Of a stretch of DNA of 33,729 nt, positions 7,401 to 15,475 are shown in pieces. The notes under the pieces are model-generated. The model had not been told where the DNA came from. It was given only the letters and a program-made list of their open reading frames with translations, and made no database searches. Origin of the DNA: CAZSAT01 sp964604675 (GTDB lineage Bacteria > Myxococcota_A > UBA796 > CAJQPC01). The DNA is taken from NCBI GenBank assembly GCA_964604675.1, contig CAZSAT010000081.1, forward strand, positions 1 to 33,729. Direction: 5' to 3'. The translations under genes were made by a program, and so were the position numbers. Numbering within the stretch: position 1 is the stretch's first letter; each line of letters begins with the position of its first letter.

Positions 7401-7842
7401 CGGCCCACTCCGGCTGTGCGAGCGCCACCCACCGTTCGGTGGCCAGCACGAAGGAGTCGGTCCACGTCCCAGCGGTGAAGGCCACGGTGTCGAGCTGCCG
7501 GACGCCGGCGTCGGCGACCAGCCGGCACGGCAGCACAGGCGGTCCGAAAGGCGGGACCTGACCCGGCTCCAGCCCGAGGCTGGCGAGCTCCTCGGCGCGC
7601 AGGAAGCGCAACTTCTGCGCGCCGAGGGCGTGGCGTACCCGCCGGTTGTCGGTGCGCTCGTCGGCGCGGACCACGAGGCAGGTCCACGCACCGCCAGCCT
7701 TCATCAACAGCGCCTTGAGGCCCGCGCCGACGGGAAGGCCGCGCACGGCCGCGAGCTCGGCGGTGGTGCGCGCCTCGGCATGCCGGATCCGCTGGTGGGG
7801 CTTGCCCTCGAGCTGGGCCAGCACGGCGTCGAGCACGCTCAC
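7384..7842 (-). CDS. YbaK/ProX-type aminoacyl-tRNA deacylase
   Basis: A 152-residue cytoplasmic protein of the YbaK/aaRS-associated editing family, which hydrolyses mischarged tRNAs such as Ala- or Cys-tRNAPro in trans. Family features include RGLPVGAGLKALLMKAGGAW with the conserved Lys, VVRADERTDNRRVRHAL, KLRFLRAEELASLGLEPGQ, VPPFGPPVLPCRLVAD and the closing ERWVAL strand. Length is normal for a free-standing domain. The GTG at 7842 overlaps the ABC ATPase stop as GTGA, so it is translationally coupled as the last gene of the GntR-ABC operon. Association with an ABC operon is unusual. Which tRNA it edits cannot be told from sequence. Confidence 0.85.
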   Translation of the reverse strand: MSVLDAVLAQLEGKPHQRIRHAEARTTAELAAVRGLPVGAGLKALLMKAGGAWTCLVVRADERTDNRRVRHALGAQKLRFLRAEELASLGLEPGQVPPFGPPVLPCRLVADAGVRQLDTVAFTAGTWTDSFVLATERWVALAQPEWADLVAR

Positions 7843-8549
7843 CGGGAGGCGCCGACCTGCCAGCGCAACGCGGCCTCCTCGAGCGTGGCGTCGTCGCCGA
7901 CGAGGCTGTCGGTGGGTCCGTGGGCCAGCACGCGGCCGCCGCGGAGCACGAGCAGCGTGTCGGCGACGCGCTCCAGGTCGGTGAGCAGGTGGGAGCTGAC
8001 CACGACCGAGCGATCGCTGTCGGCGACGACCTCGAGCACGGTGCGGAGCAGGTCGCGCCGCCCTCCCACGTCGAGGCCCGTGGCCGGCTCGTCGAGCACC
8101 AGCAGCTGGGGCCGGAAGGCCATCGCGCACACCAACCGGAGCCGGGTGCCCTGGCCCTTGGACAACTTCCAGGTCCTCGCGCCAGGATCGAGCTCGAAGC
8201 GCGCGATCAGCTCCTCGGCGAGCTCCGCGTCCCAGGTGGGGTAGTAGCCCGACAGCGTGCGGAGCAGACCGGCGACCGACATCCGGAACACGGGCATGTC
8301 GTCGCTCATGTGGCCGAGGCGCGCGCGCACCACCTCGACCTCACGGTGAGGATCGTGACCGAACACGCGGACCGCGCCGGCGTCCGGCCGGGTGAAGCCA
8401 CACACCAGGTCGAGCAGGGTGGTCTTCCCCGCCCCGTTCGGCCCGACGACGCCGACCACGCAGCCGGCCGGCACCGACCAGGACGGCACGTGGAGCTGGA
8501 AGGCGCCGCGGCGAACGCGGAGCTCGGACACCGAGATCAACTCACTCAT
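7839..8549 (-). CDS. ABC transporter ATP-binding protein
   Basis: A 236-residue nucleotide-binding subunit. Walker A is GPNGAGKT (36-43), the signature reads LSKGQG (129-134), and Walker B is LLVLDEP (149-155), followed by a D-loop and the switch His in VVSSHLL. It is of the short CcmA/YtrB type that pairs with a multi-span permease without a binding protein. Its ATG overlaps the permease stop by 8 bp and its stop overlaps the YbaK start by 4 bp. Together with the GntR gene it forms a YtrA-YtrB-like regulated exporter operon. Such systems often respond to cell-envelope antibiotics, but the substrate here is unknown. Confidence 0.92.
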   Translation of the reverse strand: MSELISVSELRVRRGAFQLHVPSWSVPAGCVVGVVGPNGAGKTTLLDLVCGFTRPDAGAVRVFGHDPHREVEVVRARLGHMSDDMPVFRMSVAGLLRTLSGYYPTWDAELAEELIARFELDPGARTWKLSKGQGTRLRLVCAMAFRPQLLVLDEPATGLDVGGRRDLLRTVLEVVADSDRSVVVSSHLLTDLERVADTLLVLRGGRVLAHGPTDSLVGDDATLEEAALRWQVGASR

Positions 8550-9750
8550 GGGGCCTCCGGGCCGGGACGAGCAGGGGCAGGGCGGCTGCGGGGCCCAGGC
8601 TGGCCAGCGCGAGCCACACGCCCTCGTGGAACCACTCCGGCTGGTGCCGGTGCAGCACGATGCCGGCGGACGCCAGCACGAGCGCCACCACCAACAGCGC
8701 CGTGGCTTGCACGAGGTGCCCGGTCATCAGCCAGGTGTAGGCCGCCGCGACCCAGCCCACCCACAACAGCGCGATCACGAAGCCCGGCAGCGACGCGACG
8801 CCGGTGAGGGCGCCGAGCACCAGCGGCACGCCGAGGGCGACCACAGCACCGTGGACATAGAGGCCGCGGGCTACGCGAGCGCGGGGCACGGGGAGCCACA
8901 TCCACGCGGACCGACCCGGGCGGCCGACGCTCTGCAGCATGGTGGCAAAGGGCATGCCGATGCCGACCGCGAGGGCGAGCCCGACGCCGCAGAAGGCGAC
9001 CGTGGCGACGAGATCCTCGACGCGGCTGACGCGCACGCTCAGGGCGAAGCCGAGCGCCAGGGCCAGCACCGCCCCGGCCGCGCCGAGGCCACGCAGCCAG
9101 TCGCGCCTGAGCCGTGCGACGCCCGACAGCCCGGGACGCCACCTCAGCACCGGGACGGCGGTCCGCTGGGGGACTGCCGGCGGGGTCCAGGGGGGCAAGG
9201 CCAGCGCGAGGGCAAAGACGGCCGCAGCGAGGGCCGAGCCGAGACCCGGGGACCGCAGCTCCGCCACGCCGGCGCCGACGGCCACCGCCGCGGCGATGAG
9301 CACCCCGACGCTCTCGCCGAGCAACCCCTGGCCGCGCCAGCGCGCCCAGAGAGGCGCCACGGCGACCATGACCAGCCAGCCGTGCAAGAGCGGCGCCGGG
9401 TCGGCCACGCCCAGCGCCAACAGCGCTGCGACGATGACGCCGAGACCTGCCGCGAGTGCGGCCAGCTCGGCGACGAGCCGTCGCCGCCAGGTGAGCGGGA
9501 GGGCCGGATGGGCGATCGGGGACGCGCAGACGCCACGTCGATCGGGAGCCGCGAGCACCGAGATCAGCGCGATCCCGAAGGTGCCATGGATCAGCGCGCG
9601 GGCCACCACCATCTCCATCTCGTCGACCTCGTCGGCGCCGAACGACCGGAGCGACACGAGCCCGTACCCGAGTCCCAGGAGCGCCGGGCCGGGCTCGCGC
9701 TGCCACCAGCCCCGCAGCGTGGTTCGAAGGTGGGCGATCTGAGGACTCAT
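8542..9750 (-). CDS. ABC transporter permease-like membrane protein
   Basis: A 402-residue hydrophobic protein with roughly ten transmembrane segments, e.g. LVAELAALAAGLGVIVAALL and a final VQATALLVVALVLASAGIVL, and a short basic C-terminus (RRPHE). It has no detectable nucleotide-binding or solute-binding domain. Placed between a GntR regulator and an ABC ATPase, it is most likely the permease of the exporter. The ATG at 9750 overlaps the GntR stop as ATGA, and its stop overlaps the ATPase start by 8 bp. Sequence similarity to a named permease family was not recognised, so the role rests on context and topology. Confidence 0.8.
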   Translation of the reverse strand: MSPQIAHLRTTLRGWWQREPGPALLGLGYGLVSLRSFGADEVDEMEMVVARALIHGTFGIALISVLAAPDRRGVCASPIAHPALPLTWRRRLVAELAALAAGLGVIVAALLALGVADPAPLLHGWLVMVAVAPLWARWRGQGLLGESVGVLIAAAVAVGAGVAELRSPGLGSALAAAVFALALALPPWTPPAVPQRTAVPVLRWRPGLSGVARLRRDWLRGLGAAGAVLALALGFALSVRVSRVEDLVATVAFCGVGLALAVGIGMPFATMLQSVGRPGRSAWMWLPVPRARVARGLYVHGAVVALGVPLVLGALTGVASLPGFVIALLWVGWVAAAYTWLMTGHLVQATALLVVALVLASAGIVLHRHQPEWFHEGVWLALASLGPAAALPLLVPARRPHE

Positions 9751-10124
9751 TCGACCTCCCAGAGGGTGGCGCAGAGGGCGGCCTGTTCGCGATCGTGCAT
9801 GCCGAGCTGCCGGGCCTTGGTGACCGCCGCGCGGAGGGTGGCTTCGGCCTCGGCCCGGGCCTGGGCGGCGCTGGCCTGCGCCACGCCCTCGGCCACGAAG
9901 GTGCCCTGCCCCTGGCGACGCACGACGAGCCCGGCGTGCTGGAGCTCGGCGTAGGCCCGCCGGACGGTGATCAGCGAGACGAAGAGCTGCCCGGAGAGCT
10001 TGCGCACGCTCGGCAGCGGGTCTCCTGGCGCGAGGGTGCCGCTGCCCACCAGCTCGGCGAACTGGTCCACGAGCTGCCGGTAGAAGGGCACGCCGCTGGT
10101 GTCGCTGAGCTGGAGGGGGAGCAC
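9747..10124 (-). CDS. GntR-family (YtrA subfamily) transcriptional regulator
   Basis: A 125-residue DNA-binding protein with the GntR winged helix: FYRQLVDQFAELVGSGTL, PLPSVRKLS, a recognition helix LITVRRAYAELQHAGL and a wing RRQGQGTFVAEG. Only a short C-terminal helical tail follows, as in the YtrA subfamily, which has no large effector domain and represses neighbouring ABC operons. I chose the GTG at 10124 because the typical family start (LPLQLSD...PFYRQ) follows it and a GAGG lies just before it. A longer reading frame from 10235 would add an unlike extension crossing the promoter. It is the first gene of an operon with permease, ATPase and YbaK, and is probably autoregulated. Confidence 0.88.
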   Translation of the reverse strand: MLPLQLSDTSGVPFYRQLVDQFAELVGSGTLAPGDPLPSVRKLSGQLFVSLITVRRAYAELQHAGLVVRRQGQGTFVAEGVAQASAAQARAEAEATLRAAVTKARQLGMHDREQAALCATLWEVE

Positions 10125-10137
10125 GATCCTCGCATAG

Positions 10138-10167
10138 GTGTGTTGGTGTGCTTTCCCATATACACAC
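10138..10167 (-). promoter_or_regulatory. Promoter/operator region of the GntR-ABC operon
   Basis: GTGTGT (10138-10143) and ACACAC (10162-10167) form an inverted repeat with an 18-bp spacer. The spacer contains TATATG on the minus strand (10162-10157), a plausible -10 box about 33 nt before the GTG start. Position and symmetry fit an operator for the GntR protein. No good -35 was seen. Confidence 0.45.
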
Positions 10168-10252
10168 TCTGGAGGGATCGCCAGAAAGTTTTCGGATCCT
10201 GGGCTCCTGGGGCGGCTATGGAGCTGTCCCGACATCCCGCAGGGAGGTGTCC

Positions 10253-10675
10253 GTGGCCTTCGACGCTGGCTACAGCAAGACCCCGCTGCACGCGAAGCTC
10301 GGCTGCAAGCCGGACCGCGCGGTGTTCACCATCGGCGCGCCCCAGGGCTTCGCGCCCTACCTGCGCGAGCACGGCTTCGAGGTGGTCGAGCTGGCCCACG
10401 CGCGCGACATTCCGGCGGGAGCAGAGCACGTGCACCTGTTCGGCGCCGAGGCGGCCGTGGTCGTGCCCGCGATGCGCCTGTGCTCGGAGCGCATCGACCG
10501 CAAGGGCCAGGTGTGGCTGAGCTGGCCGAAGAAGTCGAGCGGGCTCGCCTGCGACCTCGACAAGGCGCTGCTGCACCGCGCCGACGCGTTCGGCGACCTG
10601 GTCGACGTGAAGGTCTGCGCGGTCGACGCGACCTGGAGCGCGCTCAAGTACATGATCCGCAGGGAGCGCCGGTAG
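10253..10675 (+). CDS. DUF3052 family protein
   Basis: A 140-residue cytoplasmic protein matching the DUF3052 pattern: AGYSKTPLHAKLGCKPDRAV at the N-terminus, a Rossmann-like GAPQGF loop, GQVWLSWPKKSSG in the middle, and DVKVCAVDATWSALKYMIR at the end. The molecular function of the family is not established. The start is the GTG at 10253, 5 nt after AGGGAGG. Another GTG at 10247 is too close to that site, and a more distal ATG at 10148 would add residues unlike the family. The gene runs divergently from the GntR operon and is followed 11 nt later by a membrane protein gene. Confidence 0.85.
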   Translation: MAFDAGYSKTPLHAKLGCKPDRAVFTIGAPQGFAPYLREHGFEVVELAHARDIPAGAEHVHLFGAEAAVVVPAMRLCSERIDRKGQVWLSWPKKSSGLACDLDKALLHRADAFGDLVDVKVCAVDATWSALKYMIRRERR

Positions 10676-10686
10676 CCCGCCGCGGC

Positions 10687-12147
10687 GTGGCCTGGCCGCT
10701 CGCGGTGGCCGTGTTCTGCCTGCACGTGCTGCTGGGCGGCGGCCACCTCTACGAGCCCGACGCCACGGTCCAGTGGCGCAACGCCGAGGCGCTGCTGGAG
10801 GGGCGCCTGGCCTTCGATCCGCTCCCTGGGACGGAGGCGCTGTACGGGCTCCCGGACGAGCACGGGCGGGTCTACAGCCGCTTCGGGCTCGGACACGCGG
10901 TCGCCGGCGCGCCCTTCGTGCTGGCAGCGCGAGCCCTCGGCCCGCTCCACAGCGAGGGCGAGCGCGGGGTGTTCGCGACAGGCGCCACGGTCGAGGGCCC
11001 GGTCAGCTGGGCCGCCCTCCCCGCCGCCGCGCACGACGACCGCTCCTTCCGGCGGCTCTGGTACGGCACGGGCGGGAACGACTTCGAGCAGGCGCTGTCG
11101 GCCTGGATGTTCGGTTGGACGAGCGCCGCCGCGGCCGCGGCCACCGCGGCCTTCGCCTACCTGCTCGCGTTGGGGCTCGGGCGGGCGCCGCCCGCGGCCC
11201 TCGGGGCGGCGCTGCTCGCGAGCCTGGCGTCGCCCCTGCTCGTCTACGGGCACGAGGGCTGGTCCGAAGCGCTCCTGTGCCCCTTCGTGGTCGGCGCCGC
11301 CCTGGCCGCCCGCCGCCGACGCTACGTGCTCGTGGGGGCCGCCCTCGGCGCGGCCTTCCTGGTGAAGCCTGCCATGGCGGTGCTCGCGCTGCCCGCGCTG
11401 GCCCTGGTCGCGCCCGGCGGGCGCGCGGCCCTCGTCCGGGTGGTGCTCGGAGGGCTGCCGTTTCTGGGCGTCGCGCTCGCCTACAACGCCGTGCGCTTCG
11501 GCACGCCGCTGGAGTCGGGCTACGGCGACGAGCTCGGGCGCTTCTCCACCCCGGTCGGTGTGGGGCTCGTGGGCCTGCTGCTCAGCCCCGGGCGCGGACT
11601 CGTGATCTACGCTCCAGCGGCGGTGCTCGGGCTCTTCGCCCTGCCGCGCCTGCCCCGCGCCCTCGCGCTCTATGCGGTGGGCTCGCTCGCCGCGCTGCTC
11701 GCGCTCTACTGCCGCTGGTGGGGCTGGGAAGGCGGCTGGTGCTACGGTCCGCGCCTGCTCGTGCCCGCCCTCCCGCTCCTGGCGGCCTTCTCCTTCGACG
11801 GCCTGGGACCCCAGGCGCGGCTCGCGGCGCTGGTCGGCCTGGTGGCCACCTCCCTGCCGGGCCTGATGGTGGAGCCCCACGACTACTACCAGTGGGTGCG
11901 GGCCTACACCCTGACCAGCGGCGAGGCCTTCTTCGACCTGCTGCGCTGGGACTGGGCCTATGCCCCGATCCGCCAGTGGTGGACCTACCCGGTGAAGGAG
12001 ACCATGCTCCTGCCGAACGTGGCGAGCGCTCCGGGACCCGTGGTCGGTGGGCTGCTGTCGGCCGCCCTCGCGGGGCTGGCCTGGGCGGTGATCGTGCTGC
12101 GTCGCCGAGTCGTGACGGACTCGGCGCCGGAGCGTCCGGCGCGCTGA
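10687..12147 (+). CDS. GT-C-like polytopic membrane glycosyltransferase
   Basis: A 486-residue membrane protein with an estimated ten or more transmembrane segments. The first periplasmic loop has YEPDATVQWRNAEALLEGRL and later VYSRFGLGHAVAGAPFVLAA. This matches the acidic loop plus YSK/RYG-x-G pattern of the dolichyl/polyprenyl-phosphate-sugar dependent GT-C enzymes (PMT/ArnT-like). The carboxylate in the EPD loop would be the catalytic candidate. A C-terminal loop with EPHDYYQWVRAYTL faces the same side. Start: GTG at 10687, the first start after the DUF3052 stop; it has no clear Shine-Dalgarno. The acceptor and sugar cannot be deduced. The hydrophobic core segments are Ala/Val/Leu-rich, as expected at this GC content. 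Confidence 0.75.
   Translation: MAWPLAVAVFCLHVLLGGGHLYEPDATVQWRNAEALLEGRLAFDPLPGTEALYGLPDEHGRVYSRFGLGHAVAGAPFVLAARALGPLHSEGERGVFATGATVEGPVSWAALPAAAHDDRSFRRLWYGTGGNDFEQALSAWMFGWTSAAAAAATAAFAYLLALGLGRAPPAALGAALLASLASPLLVYGHEGWSEALLCPFVVGAALAARRRRYVLVGAALGAAFLVKPAMAVLALPALALVAPGGRAALVRVVLGGLPFLGVALAYNAVRFGTPLESGYGDELGRFSTPVGVGLVGLLLSPGRGLVIYAPAAVLGLFALPRLPRALALYAVGSLAALLALYCRWWGWEGGWCYGPRLLVPALPLLAAFSFDGLGPQARLAALVGLVATSLPGLMVEPHDYYQWVRAYTLTSGEAFFDLLRWDWAYAPIRQWWTYPVKETMLLPNVASAPGPVVGGLLSAALAGLAWAVIVLRRRVVTDSAPERPAR
12124..12142 (+). terminator. Hairpin at the end of the GT-C-like gene
   Basis: An 8-bp perfect stem (GCGCCGGA/TCCGGCGC) with a 3-nt loop lies within the last codons. The next gene converges, and only 33 bp separate the two stop codons. 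No T-run. Confidence 0.35.
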
Positions 12148-12180
12148 CGGGTCGCGCGGGGTCCTCGTACAGGAAGCGCG

Positions 12181-13812
12181 TCAGGGAGCGGCGCCTACGG
12201 CGAGCACCACCTCGGTCACCTCGCCGCGCCACTGCCGCCGCGACCAGGTGCCCGCGGACACGGCCAGCTCCGCACGGCTGCCGCCGGCCACCAGCACGGC
12301 CTCGCCCTCGTACCAGGTGGTGAGCAGGCCCTCGCCGTGGCGATCGAGCACCGCGCCGACCGGGTCGGCCCAGCCCCCCTCCAGCCACACCGTGCTGCGC
12401 GGTGTGCCCCGGACGGCGACGCGGGCGTGAGCGCGCCGATCGTCCACCGGAGCGAGCAGGCTGACGTGCTCGGGCAAGGTGCGCATCACGGACAGGAGGC
12501 CCTCGACGTCGCCTTGTTCCGGGACGCCCATGGCCACGCCACCCAGCACGCCCTGGTCGAGCAACGCCAGGTAGGACGCCATGAGGTCCTGGCTGGCCAG
12601 GTGTCCGTCCATCGGCGCCGCGAGCTCGACCAGCCACAGCGGCGGCTCGCGGCCCCGCACGCCGTCGAGAGAGCCCGAGACGCCGGGCAGGTCGACGCCC
12701 ACGACCACCGCGTCCGTGCCCGCGCGCCGGTAGCGAAGCGGCGAGCTGAGCCACGGTCCCTCGTGCACCCAGGCCACCAGCGAGGGGTGCCCCGACGCGC
12801 CGGCGAGCAGGCGCTCGTCGGCCACCCGCAGGCGCTTCCGGTAGCGCCAGTCGTCCCGCTCGCTGAGCTTGTGCTGTCCGTCACACCGCGGCGTGACCCC
12901 GACCCCGACGCCCAGCTCGTCGGCCCGTTCCAGGGTCTCCGCGGTCAGGGGGTAGCCGTGCACGTTGACCAGGTTGAGCCCCAGCTCGCCCAGCACCTCG
13001 AAGGCGAGGTCCGCCCCCCGGTACGGGTCGAGCATCGGGCCCAGCAGCAGCGTGGGCTCCTGGTTGAGCACCAAGGTGCGCTCGGCGATCAGGAGCTCGC
13101 GCACCCCGGTGACCTGGGCGGCCCGATCCAGCACGCGACCCTCCTCGTCGCGCAGCAGCGCCACGACCTGGTAGAGCCCCGCGGCCTCCCGGGGTCCCCA
13201 GACCGCCTGCCGCCAGGCGACCGGGCCCAGCTCGGCGCTCCCGTCGACGAGCGCCGCCGTGCCCAGGCGCTGAAGGACCTCGCCGTCCCGCGCCACGAGC
13301 AGCTCGACGCTGGCACCGCCCGTGGCCATGACCGACGCGCTCACCTGGCCGTCGCGCAGCCGGAGCTCCACAGCCTCGACGTGCAGCGCGGGCATGAGCT
13401 CCAGCCGGGGCGGTGTGGCCAGCGGCCGGAGCGCTTCCCTCGCCCCGCCGACGAGCGCCTTGGGGATCGCCTCGACCGGGGCCTCGATCCGCACGTGCAG
13501 GAGGTTGTCGCCAGCCAGGAGGTACGCGCCCACGGGGACCCGGACGGGAGCCTCCCAGCCCTCCACCGAGGGCAGCTCCGTGCCGTTGACGGTGACCGTG
13601 GCACGCCACGAGAGCCCCTCGAGCACGAGCCGGCTCCCGCCGCCGACGAGCTCGTCCGGCAGCGCGAAGGCCAGGTCGAACTCCGCCACGGCGACCTGGC
13701 GGGTCCAGCGCCAGGGCATGGTGCTCGCCCCTCCCTCGAGGTGCAACGTGGCTCGCGTCGGCCGAGGTCGAACGATCGCCGGTTCGCACGCCAGGAGCGA
13801 GACAAGCAGCAT
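12181..13812 (-). CDS. Lipoprotein resembling glycoside hydrolase family 2 (N-terminal and TIM-barrel parts)
   Basis: A 543-residue protein beginning MLLVSLLAC, a very short lipoprotein signal with Cys9. Residues of about 40-110 resemble the sugar-binding jelly roll of GH2 enzymes (a strand with ATVTVNGTELPSVEGWEAPV, then LLAGDNLLHVRIEAP). A middle immunoglobulin-like part follows, then a barrel-like segment containing FEVLGELGLNLVNVHGYP and ERADELGVGVGV, the usual GH2 'what she sees' layout. I do not see a clear acid/base Asn-Glu pair: the equivalent region reads HPSLVAWVHEGPW, with one Glu in HEGPW. It may act on extracellular polysaccharide or be a binding derivative. It is divergent from the SGNH hydrolase with 23 bp between start codons. 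ATG at 13812 has TACCGT 6 nt before it. Confidence 0.65.
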   Translation of the reverse strand: MLLVSLLACEPAIVRPRPTRATLHLEGGASTMPWRWTRQVAVAEFDLAFALPDELVGGGSRLVLEGLSWRATVTVNGTELPSVEGWEAPVRVPVGAYLLAGDNLLHVRIEAPVEAIPKALVGGAREALRPLATPPRLELMPALHVEAVELRLRDGQVSASVMATGGASVELLVARDGEVLQRLGTAALVDGSAELGPVAWRQAVWGPREAAGLYQVVALLRDEEGRVLDRAAQVTGVRELLIAERTLVLNQEPTLLLGPMLDPYRGADLAFEVLGELGLNLVNVHGYPLTAETLERADELGVGVGVTPRCDGQHKLSERDDWRYRKRLRVADERLLAGASGHPSLVAWVHEGPWLSSPLRYRRAGTDAVVVGVDLPGVSGSLDGVRGREPPLWLVELAAPMDGHLASQDLMASYLALLDQGVLGGVAMGVPEQGDVEGLLSVMRTLPEHVSLLAPVDDRRAHARVAVRGTPRSTVWLEGGWADPVGAVLDRHGEGLLTTWYEGEAVLVAGGSRAELAVSAGTWSRRQWRGEVTEVVLAVGAAP

Positions 13813-13818
13813 CCCGGC

Positions 13819-13828
13819 ACGGTACCGT
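13819..13828. promoter_or_regulatory. Shared palindromic -10 element for two divergent leaderless genes
   Basis: ACGGTACCGT is a perfect 10-bp palindrome in the 23-bp gap between the GH2-like and SGNH genes. It provides TACCGT on the plus strand (13823-13828, 7 nt before the ATG at 13836) and TACCGT on the minus strand (13824-13819, 6 nt before the ATG at 13812). The two -10 boxes overlap, so RNA polymerase could open only one direction at a time. Confidence 0.5.
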
Positions 13829-13835
13829 CAGCGCG

Positions 13836-15164
13836 ATGTCCCGCCCGAGATCCGTGCTCGTGCGCCTGGGTGCGGTGGCGCTGGGCCTGGCGCCCTTCGC
13901 GCTCCTCGAGGGGGTGCTGAGGCTCGGCCCCTGGGACCTGCCGGACCGCGCCACGTGGAACCGCGATCACGGCCTGCTCGGAATCGAAGAGAAGCACCGG
14001 CCGATCGAGCGCTTGTTCGTCCAGGACGGCGCGCGCTGCATCACCTTGCCGAGCCTCAGCCAGGGGCTGCGGGTCGAGGACGACCGCGTGATCGAGCCGC
14101 AGAGCTTCCGCTGCGCCACCCCCGCGGGGCGCGTGCGGATCCTGGCGCTCGGCGGCAGCTCCACCCAGGGCTTCGGCGCCCCCGACGGCGCCAGCTGGCC
14201 GCGCCAGCTCGAGCGCACGCTGCGCGAGCGGGGCCACGACGTGGAGGTGATCAACGCGGGGGTGGGCGGGCACGACAGCGTGCAGGTCCGCCAGCTCGCG
14301 GAGCGGCTGTCCACGTGGATCGACGCCGACCTGCAGGTGCTCTACGCCGGGCACAACGACCACGCCTACTTCGAGGTCGCCGACGCCGCCGAGCTCGCCG
14401 GTCCCGGGTTGCGCGCCCTGCGGCGGATGGGCGACGCCCTCTACCTGGGCCGGCTCGGACACCTGGCCTGGAGGCGCTTCGATCCGCCAGAGCTCGACCG
14501 CCCCTCCTGGAGGAACCCCGGCGACCAGGCCGGCGGCGACTGGCGGGTGCGCCCGGTGCCGGACACCGCCGACGCCCGCGCCGCGGAGGTGGCCGCCGAG
14601 CAGCGCGCGCGCGCCGTGCTCGAGGCGCGCTTCGCGGAGAGCGTGGCGCGCATCGCGAAGCTCACGCCGAAGCTGGTGGTGGTCGCGCCGGTGTCGCGCG
14701 CGGTCGATCCGCCCGGCGACAGCCTCCACTGGTTCCCGCTGGACGAGCAAGCGCTCGCCAGCTTCGAGCGGCACCTCGCCGGAGCGAAGGTGGGCAACAC
14801 CCGCGACGTCGACGCGGCCCTGGCGTTGGACCCGAGCTACGCCCACCTCCGCTGGGCGGCGGGGCGGAGGGCGCTCCGGGAGCGGGACCCCGAGGCCGCG
14901 ATCGAGCACCTCCAGGCGGCCCATGAGCTGGTGCCCACGACCGGCGCGACCTGGGCCGCGCGGGACTTCCGGGCAGTGGTCGAGCGCGCGGCCCTGGCGG
15001 TGGGTGCGAGCTACGTGGACCCGTGGCCGGCCTTCGAGCAGGGCTCGCGCCCGCGGGGGCTGCCGGGCGACCCGCTGATGAACGACGCCGTGCACCCGAG
15101 CGAGGCCGGCTATGCCGTGCTCGCGGAGCTGATCGCGGAGGCCTGCGAGCCGCTCCTGCCCTGA
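13836..15164 (+). CDS. SGNH/GDSL-family hydrolase, membrane-anchored
   Basis: A 442-residue protein with an N-terminal hydrophobic anchor (LVRLGAVALGLAPFALLEGVL) and an exported SGNH domain. The four blocks are present: LGGSSTQG (nucleophile Ser), NAGVGG (Gly), YAGHND (Asn) and NDAVHPSEAGY (catalytic Asp/His). The RILALGGSST context and the long insertion between blocks III and V match the SGNH proteins that often add or remove acyl groups on polysaccharides, beside MBOAT acyltransferases. A truncated MBOAT gene lies about 5.5 kb downstream, but no direct link is visible. The insertion contains EAAIEHLQAAHELVP, a TPR-like helix pair. Transcript probably leaderless (TACCGT-N7-ATG). The natural substrate is not known. 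Confidence 0.88.
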   Translation: MSRPRSVLVRLGAVALGLAPFALLEGVLRLGPWDLPDRATWNRDHGLLGIEEKHRPIERLFVQDGARCITLPSLSQGLRVEDDRVIEPQSFRCATPAGRVRILALGGSSTQGFGAPDGASWPRQLERTLRERGHDVEVINAGVGGHDSVQVRQLAERLSTWIDADLQVLYAGHNDHAYFEVADAAELAGPGLRALRRMGDALYLGRLGHLAWRRFDPPELDRPSWRNPGDQAGGDWRVRPVPDTADARAAEVAAEQRARAVLEARFAESVARIAKLTPKLVVVAPVSRAVDPPGDSLHWFPLDEQALASFERHLAGAKVGNTRDVDAALALDPSYAHLRWAAGRRALRERDPEAAIEHLQAAHELVPTTGATWAARDFRAVVERAALAVGASYVDPWPAFEQGSRPRGLPGDPLMNDAVHPSEAGYAVLAELIAEACEPLLP

Positions 15165-15177
15165 GCCCCCTGGCTCA
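15162..15177 (+). terminator. Hairpin starting at the SGNH stop codon
   Basis: TGAGCC (15162-15167) and GGCTCA (15172-15177) pair perfectly around a 4-nt loop; the TGA stop forms the foot of the stem. No T-run. Confidence 0.35.
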
Positions 15178-15465
15178 CATGATCGAGTGCCGGGCGCGCG
15201 CGTGCCCCGCGCGCCTTCGCGGGCGCCGGCCCTGGACGAGACGGTGCCCCGCTGAGCGCACCAGCGCCACGGCCCGCTCGGCTTCTCGACCGCCCGCCAC
15301 CGGGCGATGGCGAGCTCTCGGCAGGTGCTCGAGAGCTCCGACCACCCCCGCCGATCGCACTCCGCCAGCGCCTGCTGGGCCAGCTCGGCCGCGCCGGGGT
15401 CGGCGAAGCCCGTGTCGCGGAACGGCGTGGGCGATCGCTGCTGAGCGGAGGCCCCGCCCTCGGGG
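15165..15465. other. Convergent 301-bp gap, possible coding remnant on the minus strand
   Basis: No start-to-stop gene is supported. On the minus strand, in a frame shifted from the DUF499-like gene, a protein-like stretch is readable (FADPGAAELAQQALAECD, then WSELSSTCRELAIARWRAVEK). It might be the decayed 3' part of that gene or an older gene. A 9-bp inverted repeat (GAGCTCTCG/CGAGAGCTC, 15312-15338) lies within it. The evidence is weak at this GC content. Confidence 0.3.
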
Positions 15466-15475
15466 TCAGACCCCG
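15461..15475 (-). terminator. Palindromic hairpin centred on the DUF499-like stop codon
   Basis: A 15-bp near-perfect palindrome (CGGGGTC, one central base, GACCCCG) includes the TGA stop (15468-15466). No T-tract. Confidence 0.35.

Noticed and set aside
10148..10252. N-terminal extension of the DUF3052 gene from ATG 10148
   Set aside because: It would cross the GntR promoter/operator and add residues absent from the family; a good Shine-Dalgarno precedes the GTG at 10253.
15165..15360. 61-residue minus-strand frame (15175-15360)
   Set aside because: Arg/Ala/His-rich with no start signal or motif; another frame of the same DNA looks more protein-like.
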